Part shown: positions 22,691-33,849 of the stretch, in pieces | How the letters are laid out: every line of letters begins with the position of its first letter | Position numbering within the stretch: the first letter of the stretch is position 1 | DNA from: Amphibalanus amphitrite | Taxonomy: Eukaryota; Arthropoda; Thecostraca; Balanomorpha; Balanidae | Length of the DNA stretch: 64,000 nucleotides | Direction of reading: 5' to 3' | Assembly: GCF_019059575.1 (NCBI RefSeq) | Contig: NW_024881790.1 | Span: 434,001 to 498,000 of the forward strand | Position numbers and translations under genes: made by a program | Notes under the pieces: generated by a model | The model's database searches: none | The model's input: the letters and a program-made list of their open reading frames with translations, nothing else | What the model was told of the DNA's origin: nothing

Positions 22691-23859
22691 CTTAATGTTT
22701 TTGAGCGGCTCCTGACGGGTATGGTTGTGGTTGGTGGCAGGCCGCTGCCAGGCGAAGTCAGTGAAGAGACCGGCCGTGCGCGGCTATGTGCGCACGTTAC
22801 AATTTGGACTCTAAATTCTGCCATAGACCACGAATTAATTGATCGGAGGGTAGAGAGCGGTCGGCAGGGTCAACGCAACAAGCTCAGCTTAGCGGGGACT
22901 TTGTCCTTGTGATTACTTTCTTTCAAAAGGTTCGGGCCAAATTTATTTTAAAAAAGGGGGAGTCGAACCAGGTTGGGCCGGGTTGAACCCGGTTGGACCG
23001 ATGTCTTACACGCAATCATGGTCATACAAAACAGAGGCTAATTTCGGGTCAAATATTATTAACGCATCTTATTGCTTTTAGCTTACACGTATAATAACTT
23101 GTAGTTTTTTTAAACTCCAGACTTCATGCACAAAAAATGTGGTATTCGTCCACTTTTCCTCATCTTGTCTTAGCGACTTGATTTGACCTTAAAGGCCCAT
23201 CTGACCAGCAAAAAAAAAATTACCTGCATAATTATTTGCCAAAAGGCGCTCTACGCAAGAAACGCCAGCTGGTCAAAAAACTGGCGAACGGTACGATCTT
23301 TCTATTGCTTGAATTATATTCAATGAAAATTTCAGGAGACATAAATAATCTTTATCCTTATCGCCCAGTAGACTGGGCGCCCGGAGCATTCGCTAGCATT
23401 CCATTGCCAGCGGCATTACAAATACCAACATCACATTTGCATTACTTTGGGTTCATCATAGTTGACAGTAGATGAGCCGGCCACAGCAAACCCATACCTC
23501 ATTATCCTTCCCTTCCAAGCAGCCAACTGCCAAGCTAACCGGCCGCACGGCCCACCACCGCGATATGGAACAACGCTGGAGTGCGCCATTTGCCTGCGGC
23601 AGTGCCCCGCCGCGCCTGGGCTGTTTGACAGGTCACCCGCACCGTGACCTCGCCACCCGCCCCGCCCCTCCCCCCCCGCCCACCTCCCCATCGGGCCCAG
23701 CGCGGAAGTGACCTCTCCTTGAATCTCACATGGACTCGACTGAGGCTCAACGCCATCTAGTTGCGTCTGGAGATCCTTACTAGATCCACTGTACATACGT
23801 ATTTGCCTAAAAAAGCTCAATTTAAGAAATGCATGTATCATGGTCGTGAAGTAGTCGGA

Positions 23860-25567
23860 TAAACTTTTCCTCATTATTGAATCATATCTATCAAACAGGC
23901 ATCAATACGTCAAATTTAGAGATGCTAGATCTAGCCTGAAAAAAATAGAAATCGGTGTGCCACAAGGCTCTATACTTGGGCCACTCCTTTTCATCCTCTT
24001 CATCAATGATATTCCTAAAATTTCCCCTAACTTCACGCCTTTTTTCTATGCTGATGATACAACACTTCTTTTCCAAGCACATTCATCAAATGAGCTACAA
24101 TCACTCTTGAATGAGAAACTCCCAAAAGTGTGTAAATGGCTAGATGTTAATCAATTATCCTTAAATGCTAACAAAACCTGCTTTCAGCTATATTGCAACC
24201 ATACAACCAGTATAACGCCTTTTGGGGCGACTAACGGAGCGAGCGAGAGGGTGGGCCTTGCACGTGCGAAATTGCGAGGGGGTACCTCCAACTGACTTGT
24301 GCACGGCACCCTACTAACCGGTCTCTAGCGATGTGCCAAATTTGGGCACAATCGGCCCAGCCGTTCTCGAGATCTGGAAGCGGCACCCTGCACGTGCGCA
24401 CGTGCAAAATGGGTCCCAACTGACTTGTGCACGGCACCCTACTAACCGGTCCCTAACTGTGTACCAAATTTGAGCGCAATCGGCCGAGCCGTTCTCGAGA
24501 TCTGGAAACGACCCCTGCACGTGCGCACGTGCAGCAGCACCCCAACTCTGGCACATGGATATGCAGTGCCTAGTGGGTGCCTACCTACATGCCAACTTTC
24601 AGCGCAATCGGCCAAGTAGTTACCGAGATATTGCAACAATTACAAAACTGACACCTCTTCGTTTTGCACGTGGCACGTGCATAAGGGGTCACCCACATGC
24701 ATCGGGAATAGTCCAATACTTGGTAGAAGGAATGAAGCTACCCTACAAAATTTACCGCATGTAAATCGGTCAAGTGGTTGCCGAGATATAAGCCTCGCAA
24801 AAGCGTGACCACGGCCGGCCGGCCGGCCGCTCATACTCAGAAATTTCCGTTAATCTAAGGAAAGACTACGCTCGCTTCGCTCGCTCCGTAACCAAACCCA
24901 CAATTAATGTTGAGCTGAATGGAACAAAAATTGAAGAATCGCAAACAATAAGATACCTTGGTGTCCTCATTGATAGCGATATGAAATGGAGTAGTCACAT
25001 CATGCACACCTCAAAAATTGTAAGCCGTAATATCGGAATCATCAATCGCTCTAGATACTTCCTGAAACAAAAACACAGACTCATGTTATATAATGCTTTG
25101 ATTTTGCCATATCTTAACTATTGCTGCTTACTATGGGGACACTCCCCGAAAACACACTTAGCAAAACTTGTAAACCTCCAGAAAAAAAAAATATTCGAAT
25201 TATTGATGATAAACCGAGGCTTACTCACAGCAGTCCTTGATTTGCAAAACATAAAATCCTTAAGCTAGAAGATATTCCTAAACAACAAACAATAGCTGTC
25301 ATGCATAATGTTCTCAATGGAAATGCACCATCATCAATTAAATCTCTTTTCCATCCTGCTATCCCCACCCATAGAGAAAACAGAAGAGTTTAACACTTCC
25401 TTGAGCCGTTTACTGCCAAACTTTACCGCACCCATACGATTACATGGATTGGTCCAAGAATTTGGAATGCTATGATAACTCCACTCTTTCCACATGCCAA
25501 AACTGAACGAGTATCAAAACAGAAAATCAAAGAAACATCAAAACAACTAGTAATTGCGGAATACTAA
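23860..25567 (+). pseudogene. Reverse transcriptase pseudogene, jockey/CR1-like LINE
   Basis: The frame starts around SYLSNRHQYVKFRDARSS and carries the RT motifs VPQGSILGPLLFILFINDIP and FFYADDTTLLF (YADD active site). A MITE then interrupts it at about 24210-24895. The frame resumes with INVELNGTKIEE, YLGVLIDSDMKWSSH and LPYLNYCCLLWGHSP. After an A-run at about 25184 the frame shifts to RIIDDKPRLTHS. In-frame stops follow (TGA near 25238, TAA near 25392). The tail IGPRIWNAMITPLFP is typical of such proteins. The endonuclease domain is absent. The copy is dead. Confidence 0.85.
24210..24895. mobile_element. MITE carrying CACGTG-bearing tandem monomers, nested in the LINE
   Basis: Imperfect inverted ends TAACGGAGCGAGCGA and TTACGGAGCGAGCGA (right end reverse-complemented) bound the interruption of the LINE frame. 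The interior has about four monomers of 115-150 bp, each with a CACGTG site (often GCACGTGCGCACGTGC), near 24257, 24390, 24518 and 24667. Each is followed by CGAGATCTGG or CGAGATAT-type sequence and AAATTTGnGCnCAATCGGCC. Exact termini and target duplication are uncertain. Confidence 0.65.
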
Positions 25568-26563
25568 AAGCAACTACATGTTACTCTGTGTGATGGGAGA
25601 GTTTATCACATATAGTGGATATAACAAAAAATAGCACAAAATAATAAAAAATACCTCAAAACAGTCACCTAGCAAATAAATACGCACATTGCTAATAAAT
25701 ACAATAACTTACAATAAATGTATTGTATACGCATACAGTTAAGCCATATAGTACTTTATGTTGAAGCTTATCACATGAAGTATATTATATACTTAATATA
25801 TCACAAAATAACACAACATAATACAAAATAGTACCAAATAGTCACCCACAGATGATGTTAGAGGCAGGAGGGCCTTTCGGCAACAAGCTCCGCTTAGCTG
25901 AGAGCCATCCTGTGCTTTAACAATGACCTCTGCGTGAACCTGACCAGAGCCTCACCTACCCGTTGAAAAACTTCTTGAGTATGAAAGTATATTGCATGTC
26001 TTGGTTATTTCACTCAATGCCTAATCCCTCCTTTCTTGTCTGCCCCATGTCTGCATGCCTTTCTTATATAGACATTCATTTCGGAATCGTAGTGGGGGGC
26101 CAGTCAGTGGCTTATGAGCACATTGACTACTTTGTGACTTCTTACTGAGCCTTGCCTAATTCCTTGCTGCCTTCTTGGTTTACTTTTATGTTTTTCTCCA
26201 TTTCTTAGTGCAGGGAGTGCCACGACATTGCTTCTTTCTGTTTTTTGGTGTTAACGCAAGGTTCTGTGTGTCGTTGGGTTCGAGGGTGGGGGCACTCCTG
26301 GTCACCTATTAATGGGTGGCGGTGTATACATAAGAAAAAAAGTAGTCACGAGAAATTGCCAAGATTCAGTTCAAGATTTTGGAAAATGCGGAACAATAAT
26401 CAATAATCGAAGATAGCCATTTGATTGTTCATGGTATTGGCAGTCTAATGGCGTTTACGGCATGTCTGTATGTCTATTCTGTGATTTTATATGTTTTTTT
26501 GAACATATGCCGTTTTTGGTCGAAAACTCAGAAATCATGACGTCACTAAAACCTCGATATCTC

Positions 26564-29097
26564 AAAAAAATTGGACGCCATTTAATTGCGTCCCAGAAAA
26601 GCTATTTCTGGCACCTAAAAGCTGACTCGCCCCAAAATTGGTCCTCAGCACCTATTTGGTGGATACCAGCACCAATCATGGAAAATGACCTTAATTAGCT
26701 GTTTCTGGCACCTATTCATCGGTACGCCTTACTCTTTTTTCTGAATATGGCACCTAAATGCTGAGCGTAGCACCAATCTAGCAGAAAAATGAACTACTGG
26801 CTGGTAGAATCATGTTGTTCTGGTATAATGACCCCTGGAGTCTAGTCTAAAGGTTGCCAGTGCAGCTACACTCTAAGACAGCCCCGTAGTGATCTCAGCA
26901 TTGTATATGACGTTTAAGTAAGCAATTAATATTGATTTGTTTGAAAAAAAAACAATTTCATTTAAATATTTAAAAGCATTTATTTGTAATGCTTAAAGGG
27001 AAACATTTTTGTGAGGAATTGTCTCGATTTTGACCATTAAAACAGGTATTGTATTTTTTGACGTCATCAAATAGCTCCAAAAAAGAAATGTAATGTTTTC
27101 ATTCCGTTCAAGGCCGCTGAAGAAACGCGGGATCTTGCGTGGGACATTGTCCGTTGTTTGCCGCGCAGAGTTGTGCCGTGGTTGTGCCCTTTTCATCCGT
27201 TTCTTACTTATGTCATTTGTGTGCATGAAGCTTTGATTTTGTTTTTGGTTATTGTGTGGCCGGTCAGTCAAACGCCCCTGTAGAAACCGGATGCTGCGTT
27301 TGATCGAGATGGAGTCAGACGATGATTGCAGAAAACTAATAATATTGAAAAGAGGGCCGGTTGCGTGGCATGTCTGTTCAGAGTTTACATTTTGCTTTAC
27401 TCAAGTTTATGACCCGAGAGCCTGGCTGGAAGTGACGGATCCAAACTTTTCACATTAAAATGGCTGAGGGTGCAATAATCTCTAGTCTCTACATAGCGGG
27501 CTGGTATAGGAGCGTCTTGCTATGCTGCACCATAGCTGGCTAGTGATTCTCTTTTGGCTAGAAATGGCATTAACCCGCGCCCTGCTGGGGGGGGGGTTGT
27601 GTGTTTGAACACCCCCCCTTGTGGTTTTTCGCGAATATCTCAAAAACGGCGGCGCGGAGCGCCGCCGTTTTTGGTACACCTTATCATACATCAATTCTAC
27701 ACATGTTGTGAAAATTTCAGACCAAGGTCATTCAAGGTCAGGTCACCAGGTCACTTGAAGTGACCTCACCTCATAAAAACTTTCAATGTCTGTCATAGCT
27801 ACACCGAGTGACCGATCGCTTTGAAACTTTCAGCGATTGCTAAGGGCAATAGCATGTACAAAATGTATATCTCAGAATTTTGATATCAATGACCTAAGGT
27901 CAGGTCAATTTTGCGACCTCCCCATTATAAGTCAATGGGAGAAAATTGAAATGCGCCTCTTTTGGATGCAAGACATTATAAACACTCCCAAACACCGAAT
28001 TACAAGTGGTTTAGACACACTGAACATGAAAATGGTGTCCGTGACCCTTGTTTATGCCCTGAGGTCATCTTAGGTCACGAATGGTATCTAACAGTTTTTC
28101 GCAAATAACTTTTGATAGAGGCATGCTAGAGCGATGAAAACGCCTTAGATGTGTTCAGCTCGACGATACGGATCGACTGATATGCAACATGACCCTTTCC
28201 GGTCAGGTCATGACCTTGACCTGAGGTCAAATTTTCAAGTTGACCTTTCAAGGTCAAATTATAGTTCATTCGATGCGTCTTGACGAGAGGAACACGATGC
28301 CGGTAAAAGTAAGCTCGTACAAGGCTTGGGTCAAAAGTTATTGCAGAAAAACTGTTTCCGAAAAAATCGGCTATTTTTGCAGTTTTTGCCCCCTGCAGGC
28401 AAAACCGTTGACGTTAGGTCAAATCTGAGAGAATTACTCAGAAAGGACGTTAATAGGGCTATCGAATGCGCTTTTCCGCGGCGCTGTAGCTCTATTGGTT
28501 CCCGAGTTATGCGTTGGCGTCTTGGAAATTTTCGACATTCGACCTGGAAATCGGCGAAATTTTGCCTTCAATGACCTCTGGTGACCTGACCTTTGACCTG
28601 ACCAAAAAATTGACCGAAGTGATTTCGTCATCATTTTTGACGCTCTTTCGAACGCCGCCTTCCGCGTATCGCTACGTGGCCCAGGAGCCGAGTTACAAGG
28701 GGCGGGGTGTTCAAACACCCCCCCCCCCAGCAGGGCGTGGAAATCCAGGACCCCCAGCCGGGCGCGGGTTAATCATTATCTCCACTGGCGAAAATGGCAC
28801 TTGACATCACCGAATGCAACGTTCATGTTTGTTAGGATACATAAAATCAGGAAGATTACGCGAATTAGGTAGGCAAACGTGGAATAAAATAGGTGCTGGA
28901 AGTTTTGGTTTTGGTGCTGAATCAGCAAACAGCAAATACGGAGTTTAACTAGACGATCTGGCAACTTTAGGCTGTGTGGAAGCAATTAGGTGCCAGATTC
29001 AGATATTAGGGTCGAATAAGCATTTTGGGGCTGATCAGCAATTAGGTGCCAGAAACAGCTTTTTAGGGACCAGAAACAAATATTCCCCAAAAAAATT
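26564..29097. mobile_element. Long-TIR element with ~9-bp duplication, nested in family C copy 3
   Basis: The insertion occupies 26573-29088 between copies of AAAAAAATT (26564-26572, 29089-29097) that are single in the template. Its ends share an imperfect inverted segment of about 70 bp (AGCTATTTCTGGCACCTAAA at the left; AGCTGTTTCTGGCACCTAAT in the reverse-complemented right end). Long TIRs with a 9-bp duplication would suit a Mutator-like element, but no transposase is present and the A-rich duplication is ambiguous. A family A TTAA element is nested inside. Confidence 0.55.
27570..28772 (+). mobile_element. TTAA-flanked MITE, family A copy 1, nested
   Basis: TTAA at 27570-27573 and 28769-28772. 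The left end is CCCGCGCCCTGCTGGGG; the right end reads CCCCAGCCGGGCGCGGG. Hairpins with cores GTGTTTGAACAC and GTGTTCAAACAC lie between G and C tracts near the ends. The interior carries several GGTCA arrays (for example 27720-27750, 28200-28255). It is nearly identical to the inverted copy at 52269-53417, so both are probably young. Confidence 0.88.
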
Positions 29098-29241
29098 TCC
29101 GACAGATTTTTTGAAACTTTGTCACAATAAACTTCTATCAATTCCCTACAGGTACCCAAAATTTGGCGCGCCGTTTTTATGCTATGGCCCGGCGAAAAAA
29201 GTGGGGGCGTTTTACGCCCCCCCCAGCAACTCGCGGGTTAA

Positions 29242-29838
29242 AAGCTCAGCGAGATTTAAGAGCTGTCGTGATGCCTTCAGTAGCTTTTACACCTTTTTCC
29301 ATTGCAAGTCGGCATCTGTGCAGGTCATATAGACTTCTTTCATTTAAGCCGGCAACAGGCGTGGTCTTTCGACATTTGCGCGCCTCTCATCGACACAACA
29401 CGCCTTCACGATAAGGGGCATTGAAAATAGGCAGTGTGCACAACTTCGACACTGTTCAGTGGATTTAGACATAGTGCACTGAATATGACAACGTCCATCT
29501 GATATAGACGGGCGTGAATCAATTTTGACAAAGGTCTTTTAATTTCGTTTACGATTATATCAAACTTCATCGTACACATAATCAATATCAAATATGTATG
29601 AGCTGAGCGTTCATAATCGACATACCCATAACTGAATTTGGTTTGATTGTCCTTGCGGCTTGTCTCTACGAATATACGCAGATAATGAATTGTTATCACG
29701 TGCATAAAACACCATAGAATTGCTATTTAGTCCCATTGCACGATACAACACAATTTGGTTTCAATACAAGTAGAATTATATTTGTGTGTGTACTTCCACA
29801 TTTTAAAACAAATAATGATAAGCAGTTCACGAATTAAT
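29242..29838. other. Interval without recognised features
   Basis: About 600 bp between two TTAA elements. No coding region, RNA or repeat is recognised. Confidence 0.4.
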
Positions 29839-32170
29839 TTAACCCGGCAGGCGGTGGGCCTCCCGGCCACCTTCCGCGCGGTGGGGGGGGGGGCATTCCC
29901 CGGTATCTCCGAAACTACTTGACGGATCTGGAAAATTCAAACGGCGTTCGATAGCCCTGTCAAATTTGTCGAGGGAAACCAAATTTCATTGACCTCGGTG
30001 TCACCAATGACGTCACAGGTCAGGTCAAAGATAAAATGTTTCACCGTTCACGGGTCTTCTAGGGAAAGCGCTATAACACCGAGTAAAACGCATTTTGTCG
30101 AAAATCAGCGATAGGGCGTCAGTTGTATAGTAATATGTTGCTATTAGCCCGCGCCCCGCTGGGCTATTCAGCCATACGCGCCCTGCTGGGGGGGGGGGGG
30201 CAGATTCTGCCCCCCCTGTCTAACTTCCGAACCGATGGTCGTAGAAAGACGGGGAACACGGCAATCGAAAGCTCTCAACGAGGCGAATCTTAAGAGCTCA
30301 ATTTTTTTGCTTAAGTAGGTCAGAGGTCAGGTCAAGGTCAGGTCAAGGGTACAAAATGCAAGTTTCTACGGTATCGGCCTTGCACCGTAATTGCCGAAGA
30401 ATGGACTGAGACTGATTGCCCAAAACGTGTTCTTAGGCTACCAAGACAATATTCGTTGCATATAGCATCATTCAAAGGTCAAGGTCAAGGTCAGGTCAGG
30501 TCAGGTCAGGTCACCAAAAACAAAATATAGAAAAAGGCATGTGCGACACATGTTTTATGGGTCATTTTATTCATAGAATTCAATAGGCACACTCAATTAG
30601 TGATATGGACCACCTCTGGATGAATTTCAGGTCGAGGTCAGGTCAAGGTCAGGTCAAGTGAGGTCAAATTTTGAAGTTGGTTGTTAAGGCCTAAAAAGAT
30701 GTCTATCTGATGCAGTTTTTCACGGCGAGTCGAATGGTGCTATTTTCGTTTCCGTACGAGGTCTAGAACTTCCAAAAAAGTTATTTTTCAAAAAATGTGT
30801 GTGTCGTGACGTCAAAATTTTGAATAACTCCCACATTTTTGAACCGATTCTTCTCAAAATTGGTATGTATGTGCACATAGACCACTTCTCTGACATATGT
30901 TCCGGTTTTTTCGATACACGCAAAATTTTGGATTTTATAATTATTTTCCCAAAAAAGTCAGTTTTTTGAAAAATTTTGGGCCAAAATCCAAAATTTTCAA
31001 AAAACCGAGATAGCCATTTGATAGCCAAAGTAAAATCACGTAAAACCTTTTTTGTTACGTCTTGATTCCTTAAAAAATGAAGATGTTAGCGGCGTTTGAA
31101 ATTTTGCGATTTTTGAGGCGAAAATTGCGAACATGACGTCACTAAAACGTCATTTTCTCAAAAAATTTCCGACGGATTTCGCTCAATTTTTCAGGGAACG
31201 TGTGAAATTGATGTATGATAAGGTACTGAAAGTTTGACGTCGTTGGCGTAACGCGTTTAGAAGTTATTGGCGAAAAACGGGAGGGGGGCAGATTCTGCCC
31301 CCCCCCCAGCGGGGCGCGGGTTAGAGGTCACTGGTCATACCAGGTCAGGTCACAGGTCAGGTCACCAAGGGCCACCACATGAACCCAACTTTATTAAGGT
31401 TGTGCGATGCATGTTTTATGGCCAATTTTTCATATTCAACTCAATGGTGTTCGTAATAAGACCATCAGGTACGGTTTAGGTCACTTTCTGGTGGAGGTCA
31501 GGTCAAGGTCAGGCCAAAAGAGGTCAAATTTCAAAGTTGATAGTTTTGCCTAAAATGGGTATTGATTCGATGCAGCTCGTCACGGGGAGTCTAATGATGG
31601 TCTTTGTTTTGCGCTACGAGGTGTAGAATTGCTAAAAAAGAAATGAGTTTGAAAATTTGACGTCATCAATTTTGAACTGTTTTTTTCGCTATAACTTGGC
31701 CAAAAAAAAGAGGCATCGATCTCAAAATTGGTATGTAGGTAGACGGCGGTAGGGACTATCACATATACTCCGTTTTTTCGAAATTCAAAAAACTTTTTGG
31801 ATTTTTCGGCTATTATATCTAAAAAATCTGTTTTGATTTTTGGGGGTCAAAATAAAAATTTCAAAAATCCGAGATGGCAGTTTTGTAGCACTTTTGATTC
31901 TACACCTTTTATGTCCTAAATATTTTTCTGTATCTCTAAAGCTGTAGGCCTGACAGCTCTTCCCACGAAACTTTTTTTTGGGGTCGAAAATGGCATATTA
32001 GCGGCCAACCTATCATAGCCTTTGAAAAAAAAATTGGTCACGATGTGTAATAGCTGTTCACGGGAGGGTACTGAAAGTTTGGTGACGATCGGCGCATCGG
32101 TTCTGGGGATATATCGAATAAACTAAGGGGGGGGGGGGCAAAAAAATCCCCCCACCGCCTGGAAGGTTAA
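29839..32170. mobile_element. TTAA-flanked MITE, family B, interrupted by a family A element
   Basis: TTAA at 29839-29842 and 32167-32170. The left end is CCCGGCAGGCGGTGGG; the right end reads CCCCACCGCCTGGAAGG. A G-tract follows the left end and precedes the right end, where the hairpin core is CAAAAAAAT. Removing 30148-31324 joins the two halves (CTATTAG|AGGTCACTGG) into one element of about 1.15 kb. No coding capacity. Confidence 0.75.
30144..31324. mobile_element. Family A-related MITE with TTAG duplication, nested in family B
   Basis: The left end CCCGCGCCCCGCTGGG and right end CCCAGCGGGGCGCGGG (plus-strand reading) are inverted. Both are flanked by TTAG (30144-30147, 31321-31324) instead of TTAA. 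The hairpin core is GCAGATTCTGC between G and C tracts. It contains a run of four consecutive GGTCA (about 30485-30515), among the densest in the window. Confidence 0.8.
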
Positions 32171-32186
32171 TCCACACCTTGGGCCA

Positions 32187-32420
32187 GGGGCCCAATCTTA
32201 TAAAATGCTGTACTATTCTATTTACGGCATTTGGTAACATTAACAGTGATACCAGTGCTGACAAAGGTTTATCTGAGTCAACGAAATGATTCTTTAGACC
32301 GTCAAATTACGATGAACTGAAAAGCGTGAAAACCATTTTGCATTTGATAGTCGTTTTCTGCAGCTGAACTTCACCCAGTGCTGCCATATCCATTCCACGG
32401 CGTTTATAAGATTGAGCCCC
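32187..32420. mobile_element. Small TIR MITE (GGGGCCCAATCTTATAAA ends), copy 1
   Basis: Inverted ends GGGGCCCAATCTTATAAA (32187-32204) and its near-complement (32403-32420). The interior matches the copy at 46989-47286 in reverse orientation (GCAGAAAACGACTATCAAAT). It interrupts a Tc1-like transposase pseudogene just after ...WPEKPR. Confidence 0.65.
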
Positions 32421-32607
32421 GGGGCTTCTCTGGCCACGTTTCCCGCACCATGTTGTTCATCCTCTTTAGGGTGATGGTCGGGTCGTCGTCAATCAGCATC
32501 AGGAAGAAGTCGATCATGTCATCGTCCAGCTTCCTCGGTCGGTTGCCCCCTCTCCTTAGTGCAGCAGACTCTCCGGTACGCATCCACTTTGCCACGATGG
32601 ACCAGGC
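32421..32607 (-). pseudogene. Tc1-like transposase fragment, second HTH region
   Basis: The minus-strand frame reads AWSIVAKWMRTGESAALRRG, then NRPRKLDDDMIDFFLMLIDD and TITLKRMNNMVRETWPEKPR, a second DNA-binding helix-turn-helix region of IS630/Tc1-type transposases. It continues the N-terminal fragment at 33259-33384 once the 651-bp insertion between them is ignored. The catalytic domain is missing, cut off by the MITE at 32187-32420 and by the adjacent TTAA element. Confidence 0.75.
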
Positions 32608-33267
32608 CAGGGTATATTGAGTGAAGGGTAGGACGAACTTTGGTAGGAATTTCTAGTATAACTACTAGAAAACCTACAACATATGGTCGGACTCGGGACT
32701 AGCAAAAAGTTAGTTCAAACTAGAATATGGTAGCGCTTATGGTTGGCAGTCATGACGCGTATGTGACATTCATCTCTTTAATTTCTTAAAATAACAGGTT
32801 TTAGGGGCCGATTAGTGGGCAGATACATTTAATTAGCTATTAATAATTGATTATGCAAACATTCAATAATCTACATCATTCAATTCTAGCCAAAATCACG
32901 CGGCGCTCCCAGGATTCGAACTCACGACCCTCGGATCCGCAGCCCGTTACCCTACCGACTGCGCTACCGAGGACCGCGCGCCGATGATCGGAGAGGCGGA
33001 TCGCGGGTGCTGGCGTGCAGAGAAATCTTTACCCTGTACGCCGTAGAAGATCGGCTGGGTTTCGTGAAAAATGGTAGAGGAATTGTCGAAAGAAAATTCA
33101 TCGATCTATCATTTGAGACTAAGAACCATTGATTCCTTCAAAGGTTGACCGAGATATCGTTCGCCGAAAACAGGCCATTTAACATGTAAACCCTATGGGC
33201 TGGTAGGAAATGTACGCCGTGGAGCAGCAGTGTTACCAACTAACTTCGGCGGGGGTCGGGACCAGGC
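32599..33267. mobile_element. 651-bp insertion with 9-bp duplication, containing a tRNA-like segment
   Basis: GGACCAGGC occurs at 32599-32607 and 33259-33267, exactly where the transposase reading ...TTAWS / AWSIVAK... overlaps. The insertion 32608-33258 is thus dated after the transposase copy. It starts CAGGGTATATTGAGTG and ends GGCGGGGGTCG. No TIRs or poly-A tail are obvious. Confidence 0.7.
32905..32985 (-). repeat. tRNA-like segment within the 651-bp insertion
   Basis: On the minus strand: GTCCTCGGTAGCGCAGTCGG (A-box-like), an anticodon-loop-like CTGCGGA (anticodon would be GCG) on a weak stem, and GTGAGTTCGAATCC (B box). D and T stems pair poorly, so a SINE head or tRNA pseudogene is more likely than a functional tRNA-Arg. 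Confidence 0.5.
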
Positions 33268-33384
33268 GGTCGTCCTCTTTACGCTCAACCGGCGGGCCAC
33301 AGCGACGTAATCGTTGCCATCACGGTACGCTTGGATGATTCGCTCGCGGTCCGCGGCACAAACGGTATGGCGGCGTCTCGGCAT
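33259..33384 (-). pseudogene. Tc1-like transposase fragment, N-terminal HTH
   Basis: The reading begins MPRRRHTVCAADRERIIQAY and continues DGNDYVAVARRLSVKRTTAW, a first helix-turn-helix of an IS630/Tc1-type transposase. It is separated from its continuation (32421-32607) by an insertion with a 9-bp duplication. Confidence 0.75.
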
Positions 33385-33849
33385 CTTGATACCGAATGAC
33401 GCAAGCACACTGACCTGGCTTGATGTCACCTAGCCTACCGGGAATCAGTAGAGATTCAAGTGTAAAGGATATAGATGACGCCACGTGGTCAGTTTGCTAC
33501 TTTATACAAAGTTTATCAACACAAAAAACATGTGCAATATTGTCATTGTCCTACAAAAAAATAAATGCAAATAAAAATCAAACGATCCAGTAACGAAATC
33601 CATTTTGTATTGCCTAATTCAATCGAGAAACGACTAAATTAAGTAAACTAAGACTAAATCTATTGTCAGCGTCGATATAGAGTGCCCTTGTCGATATACT
33701 GTGACACCATTCGAAAATGAACAGCGGATAAACTAACGAAATGAAAACTGTCGTACAGTCCAAAGTAAGTCTAACACAATGTTCATTTACCGAACTGAAC
33801 CGCCTATAGTTACGGATAATTGAATCTATGCCGACTCGCAATGCAAAAA
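33385..33849. other. Interval upstream of the transposase fragment, nothing recognised
   Basis: AT-rich sequence. The left end of the decayed Tc1-like element should lie here, but I could not identify its TIR. Confidence 0.3.

Larger units (their letters stand above)
21621..23793. mobile_element. TIR element with TA duplication (Tc1/mariner-like), nested in family C copy 3
   Basis: The left end CAGTGGTTCTATTTAAGATC (21623) and right end CAGTGGATCTAGTAAGGATC (reverse complement, ending 23791) are imperfect inverted repeats of about 27 bp. Both are flanked by TA (21621-21622, 23792-23793) within the family C sequence. The 2.17 kb interior holds two tRNA-like segments but no recognisable transposase. 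TA duplication and CAGTG ends suggest Tc1/mariner-type mobilisation (inference). Confidence 0.7.
23849..26347 (+). mobile_element. 5'-truncated jockey/CR1-like LINE insertion with target duplication
   Basis: The element occupies 23857-26339 and is bounded by AAGTAGTC (23849-23856 and 26340-26347), which is single-copy in the uninterrupted family C sequence. Its 3' end is ...TATACATAAGAAAAAA, a short A-rich tail. The coding part is decayed (see the pseudogene entry). About 0.8 kb of 3' non-coding DNA follows, from about 25565. Confidence 0.8.
19962..29241 (+). mobile_element. TTAA-flanked MITE, family C copy 3, split by four insertions
   Basis: Using the uninterrupted copy at 47829-48732 as template, this element is found in order in five pieces: 19966-20119, 21298-21622, 23794-23856, 26341-26572 and 29098-29237. 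TTAA flanks are at 19962-19965 and 29238-29241. The pieces total about 0.9 kb, the length of the template. The gaps are a family D TTAA element, a TA-flanked TIR element, a jockey/CR1-like LINE and a long-TIR element. Each gap is bounded by its own target duplication, which fixes the junctions. Confidence 0.85.

Noticed and set aside
32905..32985. Functional tRNA-Arg(GCG)
   Set aside because: A and B boxes are present but D and T stems pair poorly, and it lies in a mobile insertion.
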